In this document: piece after piece, positions 40,893-48,168 of the stretch
How positions within the stretch are numbered: the stretch's first letter is position 1
Layout of the letters: each line of letters opens with the position of its first letter
Assembly (NCBI GenBank): GCA_963728875.1
Contig: CAVSLJ010000001.1
Span: forward strand, 434,001 to 498,000
DNA: 64,000 bases
Reading direction: 5' to 3'
Source: DASUPK01 sp963728875
GTDB taxonomy: Bacteria; Actinomycetota; Thermoleophilia; Solirubrobacterales; 70-9
The notes under the pieces: generated by a model
Databases searched by the model: none
Told to the model about the DNA's origin: nothing
What the model saw: only the letters and a program-made list of their open reading frames with translations
Position numbers and translations under genes: made by a program

Positions 40893-41401
40893 CGGCTGAC
40901 CCTCCTCTCGTTCGTCTCGTAGATCTCGGCGATCTCGGGGCGCTCGAGGAGCACATCGAGGGCCGACTCAAGCTTCTGTCGCTCATCCGCCGCGAGCGAG
41001 TTCGTGAACTCCTCGAGGGTCGCCAGGCGCGCGGAGATGATCCGGTCTGCAAGGCGGCGTCCCTTCGGAGTGAGTGTGAGCCGCCGGACCCGTCGGTCGT
41101 TCTGGTCCTCGACCCGCGTCGCGAGCTTCTTGCGCACCAGGCCATCGGTGGCGCGGCTCGCGGAGGCGATGGAGATGCCGAGCTCCTCGGAGATCGCCGT
41201 GACCGTTCGAGACTCCTCATCGGGAACCTGGAGCTCGACCAGCACCTTCATCTGCGCGAAGGTGAGGCCGCTCTCCTCGATCACCTGGAAGACCTCGTTG
41301 CCGCGCGGACCCATGCAGCGAACGAACAGGGCGCTCAGCTTGAGCGCCAAGTCCTGGCGGCCGCCCTGCCTGCTCTTTCGATCTCGGGTCGCTGCTTCCA
41401 T
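40889..41401 (-). CDS. MarR family transcriptional regulator
   Basis: A 170-residue MarR repressor. The winged helix is visible: SGLTFAQMKVLVELQ, then AISEELGISIASASRATDGL as recognition helices, and the wing TRVEDQNDRRVRRLTLTPKG with the conserved Asp-Arg-Arg. ATG 41401 is chosen over the longer frame because TAACCT lies 8 nt upstream and the palindrome at 41405-41434 would otherwise be coding. Cotranscribed with the downstream pump gene. It should repress its own promoter until a ligand binds. Confidence 0.9.
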   Translation of the reverse strand: MEAATRDRKSRQGGRQDLALKLSALFVRCMGPRGNEVFQVIEESGLTFAQMKVLVELQVPDEESRTVTAISEELGISIASASRATDGLVRKKLATRVEDQNDRRVRRLTLTPKGRRLADRIISARLATLEEFTNSLAADERQKLESALDVLLERPEIAEIYETNERRVSR

Positions 41402-41404
41402 ATG

Positions 41405-41434
41405 AGAAAAGGTTACACGCTTGCAACCTTTTCT
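41405..41434. promoter_or_regulatory. MarR operator, 30-bp palindrome covering the marR -10
   Basis: Perfect 10-bp arms AGAAAAGGTT (41405-41414) and AACCTTTTCT (41425-41434); with the inner bases 13 of 15 positions pair. The marR -10 TAACCT (41410-41415, minus) lies inside it, 8 nt before ATG 41401. A clear autoregulation geometry. Confidence 0.75.
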
Positions 41435-41447
41435 GGAACGCAAAGAT

Positions 41448-41465
41448 CTGTGACAAGCGTCACAG
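41448..41465. promoter_or_regulatory. CTGTGAC-AAGC-GTCACAG palindrome
   Basis: Perfect 7-bp arms with a 4-nt centre between the end of the 41489 MFS gene and the marR operator. It may be a second operator for the marR promoter or the terminator hairpin of the upstream pump gene. Confidence 0.45.
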
Positions 41466-41488
41466 TGATCCCGGGCTTCGCGCCGGGC

Positions 41489-42964
41489 CTAGATGGCGGC
41501 GGCCCGCGGGAGCTCGGGGGCTCCGTGGGCCGGGAGCTCGTGCTGTGACTTGCCGCGGATGACGACGGCGGCCACCACGGCGCCGACGGCGGTCAGGACC
41601 GCCCCCAGCAGCATCGCGTCGCCGAGCGCGTCGGTGAACTTCGTCGCCTCGGCGACTCCGCCCTGGGCCAGGAGGGCCGGATTGAACTCGCCGAGCTTCC
41701 CCTGGAAGATCGCGCCGGTGGCGGCGACGCCGATCGTCCCGCCCATCATCCGGAACATCTGCAGGGTCCCAGAGGCGACGCCAGCCTTGTCGACGTCGAC
41801 GGCGTTCATCGCGGCCGTAGACATCGGCGACATGGTCAGGCCGATCCCGATCCCGAGCAGGATGAAGGCGACGAGCAGGTCGCTGTAGGTCGTGGTCGCC
41901 GTCATCTGGGCGAACAGGTAGAGGGCGACTGAGGTGATCGCCAGTCCGAGCACCATCGGCCAGCGGGAGCCGATCCGGTCGGCAACCCGTCCCGCGACCG
42001 GTGCGGCGATCACGATCACGACGGTGGTCGGCAGGAAGCGGACGCCCGTCTCCAGCGGTGAGTAGCCGAGCAGGTCCTGCAGGTAGATCGCCAGGAAGAA
42101 GAAGCTGCCCATCATCGCGAAGCTGATGATCGTGGCCACGATGTTGGCGCCTATGAAGTTGCGGGAGCGGAAGAAGCCGAAGTCCACTATCGGGGCCTTG
42201 ACGCGCGACTCGGTCACGAGGAAGGCGGCGGTCGCGACGACGCCGATCACGAACAGCCCGATGATCCGGCCAGAGCCCCAGCCCCAGTCGTTGCCCTCGA
42301 TCAGGGCGAGGACGATGGAGGTCAGCGCCACCGTCAGCAGGACGACTCCCAGGTAGTCGATCCTCCGCTCGGCCTTCTCGTCCCGGGACTCGCGGACCGC
42401 GAACAGCGACGCCAGCAGGGCGAGCACCGCGATCGGCAGGTTGATGTAGAAGATCGCGCGCCAGCTCACGTCCTCGGTGAGGAAGCCGCCGGCGAGGGGG
42501 CCGAAGGAGAGCGCCAGGCCCGAGATCCCGGCCCAGGTCCCGATCGCCTTGCCGCGCTCCTCGGCGGGGAAGGCGTCGGTGATGATCGAGAGGGTCGCCG
42601 GCATCATCAGCGCGCCTCCGATGCCCTCGGCGATCCGCGAGATGACCAGCGTCGTCGAATCCGGCGCAAGGCCGGCGGTCGCCGACGAGATCGCGAAGAC
42701 AACCACGCCGATCATGAAGATCAGCCGGCGTCCGAAGATGTCGCCGAGGCGCCCGCCGGTGACGAGCAGCGCCGCGAAGCTCAGCGTGTAGCCGTTGACC
42801 ACCCACTCGAGCTGGTCGACGCTGGTCTTCAGGTCCTTCTGGATCGACGGCAGCGCGACGTTCACCACCGTGCTGTCGAGCATGATCATGAACATCGACA
42901 GGCACATCGCGCCGAGGGTCCACCACTTGCGATTCGCCTCGGTGATCAGCCCACGCGAGTCCAT
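41489..42964 (-). CDS. MFS transporter, DHA2 (EmrB/QacA) family
   Basis: A 491-residue 14-segment pump and paralogue of the one at 39369: LDSTVVNVALPSI, GGRLGDIFGRRLIF, FGPLAGGFLTEDVSWRAIFY and NDWGWGSGRI align along the whole length. Upstream TATGAT lies 9 nt before ATG 42964. It precedes marR on the same strand with an 87-bp gap containing two palindromes, so it may be separately transcribed. It diverges from bioA with 31 bp between start codons. Confidence 0.92.
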   Translation of the reverse strand: MDSRGLITEANRKWWTLGAMCLSMFMIMLDSTVVNVALPSIQKDLKTSVDQLEWVVNGYTLSFAALLVTGGRLGDIFGRRLIFMIGVVVFAISSATAGLAPDSTTLVISRIAEGIGGALMMPATLSIITDAFPAEERGKAIGTWAGISGLALSFGPLAGGFLTEDVSWRAIFYINLPIAVLALLASLFAVRESRDEKAERRIDYLGVVLLTVALTSIVLALIEGNDWGWGSGRIIGLFVIGVVATAAFLVTESRVKAPIVDFGFFRSRNFIGANIVATIISFAMMGSFFFLAIYLQDLLGYSPLETGVRFLPTTVVIVIAAPVAGRVADRIGSRWPMVLGLAITSVALYLFAQMTATTTYSDLLVAFILLGIGIGLTMSPMSTAAMNAVDVDKAGVASGTLQMFRMMGGTIGVAATGAIFQGKLGEFNPALLAQGGVAEATKFTDALGDAMLLGAVLTAVGAVVAAVVIRGKSQHELPAHGAPELPRAAAI

Positions 42965-42973
42965 CCGGCGGCG

Positions 42974-42979
42974 ATCATA
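42974..42979 (-). promoter_or_regulatory. -10 element of the 41489 MFS gene
   Basis: TATGAT on the minus strand, 9 nt before ATG 42964, within the 31-bp gap to bioA. Confidence 0.45.
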
Positions 42980-42995
42980 TGTTGGCCAGCGGCGA

Positions 42996-44330
42996 ATGCA
43001 GAACGCTGCCCGGCTCGATCACGATCACGTTTGGCACCCCTTCACCCAGCAGCGCGATTGGGTGGCTGAGGAGTCGTTGATGATCGAGTCCGCCGAGGGG
43101 ACCGAGCTGATCGACACCGAGGGGCGCCGCTATCTGGACGGAGTCTCCTCGCTCTGGTGCAACGTCCACGGCCATGGCCACCCTGGGATCGACACCGCGA
43201 TTCGCGCCCAACTCGAGCGCGTCGCCCACTCGACGATGCTCGGGCTCTCCCACCCCGGCGCAGCAGAGCTCGCCGGCCGCCTGGTCGAGATCGCTCCGCC
43301 GGGACTCAATCGGGTCTTCTACTCGGACTCGGGCTCGACGGCCGTCGAGGTGGCCCTCAAGATGGCTTTCCAGTACTGGCAGCACCGTGGCGGGCAGCAC
43401 GTCCGGAAGACCTCGTTCATCTGCCTCGAGGACGCCTACCACGGCGACACGATCGGCTCGGTCTCCGTCGGCGGGATGCCGCTCTTTCACTCGACTTTCG
43501 CTCCGCTGCTCTTCGAGGCCCATCGAGCTCCCCCCGGCGACATCGAGGCCATGGAGGGGCTCCTGGCGATGCGCGAGGAGGAGGTGGCCGCCGTCGTGAT
43601 CGAGCCGCTCGTCCAGGGCGCCGCCGGGATGATCACCCACCCGCCCGGCTATCTCCGGGCGATCCGCCGCCTCTGCGACAAGCACGGCGTCCTGCTGATC
43701 TGCGACGAGGTCGCGACCGGCTTCGGGCGGACCGGCACGATGTTCGCCTGCGAGCAGGAGGGCGTCTCACCCGATCTGCTCTGTCTCGCCAAGGGCCTGA
43801 CCGGCGGCTACATGCCGCTCGCCGCGACCCTCGCCACCGAGCGGATCTACGAGGCCTTCCTCGGCGCGACCTCCGAGTACAGGACCTTCTTCCACGGCCA
43901 CACCTACACGGGCAACCCGCTCGCCTGCGCGGCGGCGATCGCCTCCCTGGACCTGTTCAAGCGGGAGCGCACGCTGGTTCGGATCCAGCCGAAGATCCGG
44001 CTGCTCTCGGACTGGCTCGGGCAGGTGGAGCGGATGCGCGAGGTCGAGGAGGTCCGCCAGCGGGGCCTGATGGTCGGCATCGACCTCGGCGAGCACGACC
44101 CGGAGCTGCGGCTCGGTCACCGCGTGACCTTGGAGGCACGCCGCCGAGGCGTCATCGTGCGGCCGCTCGGTGACGTGATCGTCCTGATGCCACCCCTCTC
44201 CATCTCCAAGCAGGACCTGCGGCGCCTGGTTCAGGTGGTGGCAAAATCGATCCGGGCCGCTTTCCCGGTCGCGGAGCTCGACTCCGGCGCCAAGGGCCGC
44301 CTGGACGCTGCCCTGCTCGAAGCTGCCTAG
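42996..44330 (+). CDS. bioA: Adenosylmethionine-8-amino-7-oxononanoate aminotransferase
   Basis: A 444-residue class III PLP aminotransferase that converts KAPA to DAPA using SAM as amino donor. BioA hallmarks are the N-terminal VWHPFTQQRDW, SSLWCNVHGHGHP, YSDSGSTAVEVALKMAFQYW and AYHGDTIGS. The Asp of CDEVATGFGRTG and the PLP lysine in LAKGLTGGYMPLAAT (around residue 270) are intact. ATG 42996 is the first in-frame start after the divergent pump. It completes the KAPA-to-biotin set bioA, bioB, bioD, bioF but is separated from bioBFD by about 3.6 kb. Confidence 0.94.
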   Translation: MQNAARLDHDHVWHPFTQQRDWVAEESLMIESAEGTELIDTEGRRYLDGVSSLWCNVHGHGHPGIDTAIRAQLERVAHSTMLGLSHPGAAELAGRLVEIAPPGLNRVFYSDSGSTAVEVALKMAFQYWQHRGGQHVRKTSFICLEDAYHGDTIGSVSVGGMPLFHSTFAPLLFEAHRAPPGDIEAMEGLLAMREEEVAAVVIEPLVQGAAGMITHPPGYLRAIRRLCDKHGVLLICDEVATGFGRTGTMFACEQEGVSPDLLCLAKGLTGGYMPLAATLATERIYEAFLGATSEYRTFFHGHTYTGNPLACAAAIASLDLFKRERTLVRIQPKIRLLSDWLGQVERMREVEEVRQRGLMVGIDLGEHDPELRLGHRVTLEARRRGVIVRPLGDVIVLMPPLSISKQDLRRLVQVVAKSIRAAFPVAELDSGAKGRLDAALLEAA

Positions 44331-44710
44331 ACCGGCCTGTCGCGCTCGCGACGAGCGCGCAGACGCTCTCTCGCGCCCTCGCCCTCGGACTTCTGCTCGA
44401 TGTATTTCTCGGCGACCGAGGCCAGCAACGCCACGAATACACCGAGCCCGGTGAGGATGTAGATGATCGTGAAGATCTGCGTCCCGGCGCTCGTGGGATG
44501 GAGGTCTCCGTAACCGACGGTCGTCAGCGTCACGACCGAGAAGTAGAGCGCCTGGACGATGGTCCAGTCCTCGGCTCGCCAGTAGAAGATCGTCCCGGTG
44601 AGGAGCAGCGCGCCCGCAACCAGGGGCAGCGCCTTGGTTTCAGGGTCACGCATGACACCGGTGACGGCCTGTCGGAGCGAGCGAAATGCGAGCAGAAGTG
44701 GAAGCACCAC
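44327..44710 (-). CDS. Two-TM potassium channel family protein
   Basis: A 127-residue Ion_trans_2 protein. Two hydrophobic helices (about 28-43 and 78-98) flank the pore with the K+ selectivity filter TTVGYGD at 63-69. The C-terminal tail is short and charged (EKYIEQKSEGEGARERLRAR), with no RCK nucleotide-binding domain, so it is a minimal KcsA-like channel. The likely GTG start is 44710. Overlaps the end of bioA by 4 bp. Confidence 0.88.
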   Translation of the reverse strand: MVLPLLLAFRSLRQAVTGVMRDPETKALPLVAGALLLTGTIFYWRAEDWTIVQALYFSVVTLTTVGYGDLHPTSAGTQIFTIIYILTGLGVFVALLASVAEKYIEQKSEGEGARERLRARRERDRPV

Positions 44711-44773
44711 TTACGTCTTCGACACCCGCGTGCTCTCTCCTGGCGCAGTTCCCGCCCGCCAGCGGCGCTTGCG

Positions 44774-44959
44774 CTACTCCGCGTAAGGCTCGAAGTCCGA
44801 CTTGCGCGCCCCGCAGACCGGGCAGAACCAGTCGTCGGGGATGTCGTCGAACGACGTTCCCGGCGGCACCCCGCCGTCGGGATCACCCTCGTCGGGGTCG
44901 TAGATGAACCCGCACGAGGTGCAGATGTAGAGCTGCTTGGTGGTGGTCTCCGCCGCCAT
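44774..44959 (-). CDS. Rubredoxin
   Basis: A 61-residue one-iron electron carrier. Four cysteines in the canonical CxxC...CxxC pattern, Cys13, Cys16, Cys46 and Cys49 (YICTSCGFIYD and WFCPVCGARKSDF), bind Fe. In actinobacteria rubredoxins often serve alkane hydroxylases or other oxygenases; no such gene is adjacent, though a P450 is in the window. TAGATT 9 nt before ATG 44959 is the probable -10, divergent from the Nudix gene. Confidence 0.95.
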   Translation of the reverse strand: MAAETTTKQLYICTSCGFIYDPDEGDPDGGVPPGTSFDDIPDDWFCPVCGARKSDFEPYAE

Positions 44960-44968
44960 TGGGCCGCC

Positions 44969-44985
44969 AATCTAGCGAGTACGCT
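44969..44985. promoter_or_regulatory. Divergent leaderless promoters, rubredoxin/Nudix
   Basis: Minus-strand TAGATT (44969-44974) lies 9 nt before ATG 44959. Plus-strand TACGCT (44980-44985) lies 8 nt before GTG 44994. Confidence 0.5.
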
Positions 44986-44993
44986 GGCCGCCC

Positions 44994-45581
44994 GTGGAAC
45001 CCGCAGTCCCACGCCCGGCCGCAACCGTGATCCTGCTGCGACGCGGCGGCAAGCACGCCGAGCGCGGCCTCGAGATCCTGCTCGTGCAGCGGAATCCCGA
45101 GGCTCGCTTCATGCCCGGTGTCTGGGTGTTCCCGGGCGGAGCGGTCGACGCCGGCGACGGCGACGGCGAGGAGGCCCACCGGGTGGCGGCCGTCAGGGAG
45201 CTCGCTGAGGAGGCGAGCATCGAGGTTTCGGCCGAGGACCTGGTCGCCTACTCGCGCTGGATCACGCCCAAGGTGGTGCCGGTCCGCTTCGACACGCGGT
45301 TCTACCTGGCCCTGGCGCCCGCCCACTCGCCTCCCGAGCCCGACGGCTCGGAGACCGTCGACGCCGGTTGGTTCGGCCCGCGGGCCGCCCTCGACATGCA
45401 CCATGCGGGAGAGCTGCCGCTCGTCTTTCCCACCATCAAGCACCTCGAGTCGCTGGTCGGATTCGCCAATGCCGAGGAAGCGCTGGAGGCTGCGAGGAGC
45501 CGTGAGGTGAAGGCCGTCGAGCCCGAGGTCGTCGGTGAGGGCGACGATCGGCGGATCGTGCTGCCCGACGAACTCCCCTAG
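44994..45581 (+). CDS. Nudix hydrolase
   Basis: A 195-residue Nudix-fold protein that cleaves a nucleoside diphosphate linked to another group. The box core is present (FPGGAVDAGDGDGEEAHRVA, then AVRELAEEASIEV) with the REL-EE metal ligands, but the spacing after the first glycines is longer than the classical GX5E. Relatives of this shape act on CoA or NADH (NUDT19/NUDT7-like), which would suit the acyl-CoA context, but this is inference. GTG 44994 fits its -10. Confidence 0.85.
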   Translation: MEPAVPRPAATVILLRRGGKHAERGLEILLVQRNPEARFMPGVWVFPGGAVDAGDGDGEEAHRVAAVRELAEEASIEVSAEDLVAYSRWITPKVVPVRFDTRFYLALAPAHSPPEPDGSETVDAGWFGPRAALDMHHAGELPLVFPTIKHLESLVGFANAEEALEAARSREVKAVEPEVVGEGDDRRIVLPDELP

Positions 45582-45585
45582 GCGG

Positions 45586-46020
45586 CTAGGCGGGCTTTCG
45601 GCGCGTCGGGGGCGCCGGCAGCCCCCTGCGCTGCATGGCGCTCCCCCGGATCCTGCCCCCGAGGGCGCCCAGGAGCACGCCGATGATCGCGGTGAAGACC
45701 ACCAGCATCGGCTCGAAGCCCGGGAGCGAGACCTTGGCGTCGGTGCCCGCGATCGCGTGCGCGAGCAGCAGCCCGGTCCCGTAGAGCGTGCCGCCCACCA
45801 GGCCGCGGTCCGCCCCGTCCCAGCCGTCCGCGTGCTCGAAGCCGGCGAGGATTCCCCCGATGAATGCGATCAGGCCGATCGCCCAGTACACCGCCGCCGA
45901 GATGCCGAGGAAGACTCCCGCCAGCGCTCCGAACGCAGTCGGGACCACCAGACCGAGGACCACCTGGGCGGATCGTGGACGTTCCCGAAACAGCGGAGAA
46001 GCCTGCATCCATCTATCCAT
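45586..46020 (-). CDS. Hypothetical membrane protein
   Basis: A 144-residue protein with four predicted hydrophobic segments (about 22-45, 48-63, 76-92 and 104-124) and a basic C-terminal tail (RRGLPAPPTRRKPA). No family recognised. The start is ATG 46020 because TAAGGT lies 7 nt upstream and an upstream extension would read antisense to the divergent gene. Glycine-rich helices (ALAGVFLGISAAVYWAIG) suggest packing in an oligomer; no function can be assigned. Confidence 0.72.
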   Translation of the reverse strand: MDRWMQASPLFRERPRSAQVVLGLVVPTAFGALAGVFLGISAAVYWAIGLIAFIGGILAGFEHADGWDGADRGLVGGTLYGTGLLLAHAIAGTDAKVSLPGFEPMLVVFTAIIGVLLGALGGRIRGSAMQRRGLPAPPTRRKPA

Positions 46021-46027
46021 CGCCGCC

Positions 46028-46033
46028 ACCTTA
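46028..46033 (-). promoter_or_regulatory. -10 element, probable leaderless promoter
   Basis: TAAGGT on the minus strand, 7 nt before ATG 46020. Confidence 0.45.
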
Positions 46034-46048
46034 CGTGAGAATGCGCAT

Positions 46049-47017
46049 ATGACCAGCACTCTTCCGCCCGAGGTGCGCGACGCCTTCGAGCGCTTCATCA
46101 CCTGCGAGCTCACCACCGTCGACGCGGCCAAGCAGCCGATCACCTGGCCGGTCACGCCGTACTACGACCAGGGCGCCCCGACGATCGACGTCACCACCGG
46201 GCTCGGCTATCCGAAGAAGGCCGACGACGCCAAGGCGCATCCCAGCGTCTCGCTCCTGTTCTCGGACCCGACCGGATCGGGGATCGACAGCGGCGTTCGG
46301 GTGCTCGTCCAGGGGACGGCCACGGTCGACGACGAGGACCTGAAGGCGAACGCCGACCGCTACATACGCGAATCCGGCGTGAAGCTGCCCGCCACCAAGA
46401 AGATGAACCCGCCGAAGCTGCTGCGCCCGATGTTCAACTGGTATTACGCCCGTCTCTACATCAAGGTGCGCCCGGAACGGATCTTCGTCTGGCCGGCCGG
46501 GAACCTCGGGGATGAGCCGACCGTCCACGACGCCCATCTCGAGGAGGTTCGCTCGGGACACGTCGAAGAACCACCCGAGGACCACGGGGAGGCGCCGACG
46601 GGGCCGCCGGCCTGGGACCAGCGGATGGAATTCCTGGCTGAGCACGACACCGGCGTGCTCAGCTGGATGGCCCCGGATGGATTCCCGATCGCCGTCCGCA
46701 TCCCGTTCACCGCCGAGCCCGACGGCAGGACGATCTCGATCGACGCTGAGCCGTCGGGACTGCCGCTGCTCGAGGGCCGCGCCTGCCTCGCCGTGCACGA
46801 CCATTCACCTGACTTCACCTGGCAGCGGAACATGCAGGTCCGGGGGAGCCTCACCCGATCCGGCGACGGATGGCAGCTGATCCCGCGCCGGATCGTCGGC
46901 GGCTTCGAGCTGCCTCCGGGCCGCCTCAGCCGCTTCAGGGACTTCATCAAGAAGGGGCCCGGGTTCTATCGGACCTATCGCCGGCGCCTGCGCGAGCGAA
47001 AGTCCATAGCCGGCTAG
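46049..47017 (+). CDS. Pyridoxamine 5'-phosphate oxidase-fold protein, two tandem domains
   Basis: A 322-residue protein with two FMN-binding split-barrel-like units. The first (about 1-150) has TVDAAKQPITWPVTPYYD and ASVSLLFSD-like strands (HPSVSLLFSDPTGSG). The second (about 195-300) repeats the pattern in TGVLSWMAPDGFPIAVRIPF and GRACLAVHDHSPDF. Such proteins bind FMN, F420 or heme and act on small molecules; in actinobacteria F420 is common. ATG 46049 has no obvious Shine-Dalgarno. Substrate unknown. Overlaps the next, convergent gene by 4 bp. Confidence 0.78.
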   Translation: MTSTLPPEVRDAFERFITCELTTVDAAKQPITWPVTPYYDQGAPTIDVTTGLGYPKKADDAKAHPSVSLLFSDPTGSGIDSGVRVLVQGTATVDDEDLKANADRYIRESGVKLPATKKMNPPKLLRPMFNWYYARLYIKVRPERIFVWPAGNLGDEPTVHDAHLEEVRSGHVEEPPEDHGEAPTGPPAWDQRMEFLAEHDTGVLSWMAPDGFPIAVRIPFTAEPDGRTISIDAEPSGLPLLEGRACLAVHDHSPDFTWQRNMQVRGSLTRSGDGWQLIPRRIVGGFELPPGRLSRFRDFIKKGPGFYRTYRRRLRERKSIAG

Positions 47018-47700
47018 GAGCCGGCCTTCGGCGGGAAGGGCTCGAGTCCCGCGTTCCAGGGCCCGGCCTTGTAGATGTCGAGGTTGTTCTCCTCCATCTC
47101 ACGGTGCAGGCGATCGAAGATGCCGCCCGCCGAGCGCAGGGCCTGCTTGAGCTCCTCCTTGGTGCGCTCCCTCAGCCTCCAGTGGAAGAAGAGCTGCTGC
47201 TCGGTTATGCCGAAGTCGACCTCCGCCGGGATCTGGGTTGTCCAGTCGATGAAGCCGGGGCTGAACAGCTCCCGCAGCGCGACCGGATCGTGGTCCTTGG
47301 GCACGGTCGCGATGAACCGCTTGTTGAAGTCGATGCTCTCGAACTCGACCCGGCGGCGGGAGTGCTTGTCGACCATGTCGCCGGGGGTCCGCTCGACCGA
47401 CTCGACGTCGAAGACGGGAACCACGGTCGCCAGGTCGGGCATGTGCGCCTTGACGAGCACCGCGCCGGGCACGACCGCCTTGCTGAGAAATCCACCTTCC
47501 TCGTGCTCGTCGGCGTCGCAGGAAGCCCCGAAGAAGCCGTCGCTGAGCTCACCGGTCAGCCGGTTGGTCCCGCCCGGGCAGAGGGCGACGGGCCCCTCCT
47601 TGGGGTTGATGCCGCCGATCTCGTCGTAGCGGAGGTTCCGCTCCGACGCGAGGCCGGAGACGATTCCGGCCCATTCCTGCGCGTCGCCCTTCGCGCTCAA
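47014..47700 (-). CDS. Conserved hypothetical cytosolic protein
   Basis: A 228-residue soluble protein with no signal peptide or membrane helix and no family I can name with confidence. Features: an N-terminal EWAGIVSGLASERNLRYDEI, a Gly/Pro-rich CPGGTNRLTGE, two cysteines, and a C-terminal charged helix (LRERTKEELKQALRSAGG). ATG 47700 overlaps the stop of the SCP2-like gene (ATGA), so the two are co-expressed and may act together. Confidence 0.75.
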   Translation of the reverse strand: MSAKGDAQEWAGIVSGLASERNLRYDEIGGINPKEGPVALCPGGTNRLTGELSDGFFGASCDADEHEEGGFLSKAVVPGAVLVKAHMPDLATVVPVFDVESVERTPGDMVDKHSRRRVEFESIDFNKRFIATVPKDHDPVALRELFSPGFIDWTTQIPAEVDFGITEQQLFFHWRLRERTKEELKQALRSAGGIFDRLHREMEENNLDIYKAGPWNAGLEPFPPKAGS

Positions 47701-48116
47701 TCGACGTTGACCAGGTCCTCGCGCCCGTCGGCCTCGAGCTGGGCCTGGTAGCGCGGGTAGACCGGCTTGGTGAGGGGCACGAGCTTGAGGATCTTGGCCA
47801 CCGGGCCGCTCGCCTTGATCTGTCCCCGGGCGAGGGCGGTGGTCACGTTCACCTTGCCGAGCCAGAAGCGATGGGCCGTATCGGCCTCCATGCTCATCAC
47901 GACCTCGGGCTCCATCTCGGTCTCGCCGAAGTCGACGTCGGCCGGCCCGTCCTCCTGGAGGCGGAGAGTGATCTTCGAATCGGGCTCGCGATAGTCGTGC
48001 TGGAGGATCGTGTTCGCCTTCCTGAACTTCGGGCCGAGCTCGGGATCCTCGGCGATGTCGGCGAAGAGCTTGCCGATCGTGTCGTAGACCTCCTTCGCGT
48101 CCTTGAAGTAAGCCAT
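47697..48116 (-). CDS. SCP2 sterol-binding domain-like protein
   Basis: A 139-residue protein resembling sterol carrier protein 2. The pattern is an N-terminal helix (DAKEVYDTIGKLFADIAEDP), the strand TLRLQEDGPADVDFG, then MEADTAHRFWLGKVNVTTAL and ARGQIKASGPVAKILKL, which matches the SCP2 segment for the lipid tunnel and KxxGxxxK-like end. It could carry a lipid or sterol acyl-CoA delivered by the MCE system upstream. TAGGAT 8 nt before ATG 48116 indicates its own leaderless promoter despite following the MCE operon by 52 bp. Confidence 0.78.
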   Translation of the reverse strand: MAYFKDAKEVYDTIGKLFADIAEDPELGPKFRKANTILQHDYREPDSKITLRLQEDGPADVDFGETEMEPEVVMSMEADTAHRFWLGKVNVTTALARGQIKASGPVAKILKLVPLTKPVYPRYQAQLEADGREDLVNVD

Positions 48117-48120
48117 ACCG

Positions 48121-48136
48121 CCCGATCCTATTCGGG
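48121..48136. promoter_or_regulatory. Promoter of the SCP2-like gene within a small palindrome
   Basis: CCCGA-TCCTAT-TCGGG inverted repeat. The minus-strand -10 TAGGAT (48125-48130) lies inside it, 8 nt before ATG 48116. Confidence 0.45.
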
Positions 48137-48168
48137 GGACGGCTTCGCCTTCAGATCGCGGCCGCTCG

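Noticed and set aside
38610..40922. A very long plus-strand frame of about 770 residues
   Set aside because: It is low-complexity, Arg/Asp/His-rich, and lies antisense to the MFS gene and across bioD; a GC-rich shadow frame. Similar long antisense frames at 1956-3764, 10662-11822 and 51182-52957 were rejected for the same reason.
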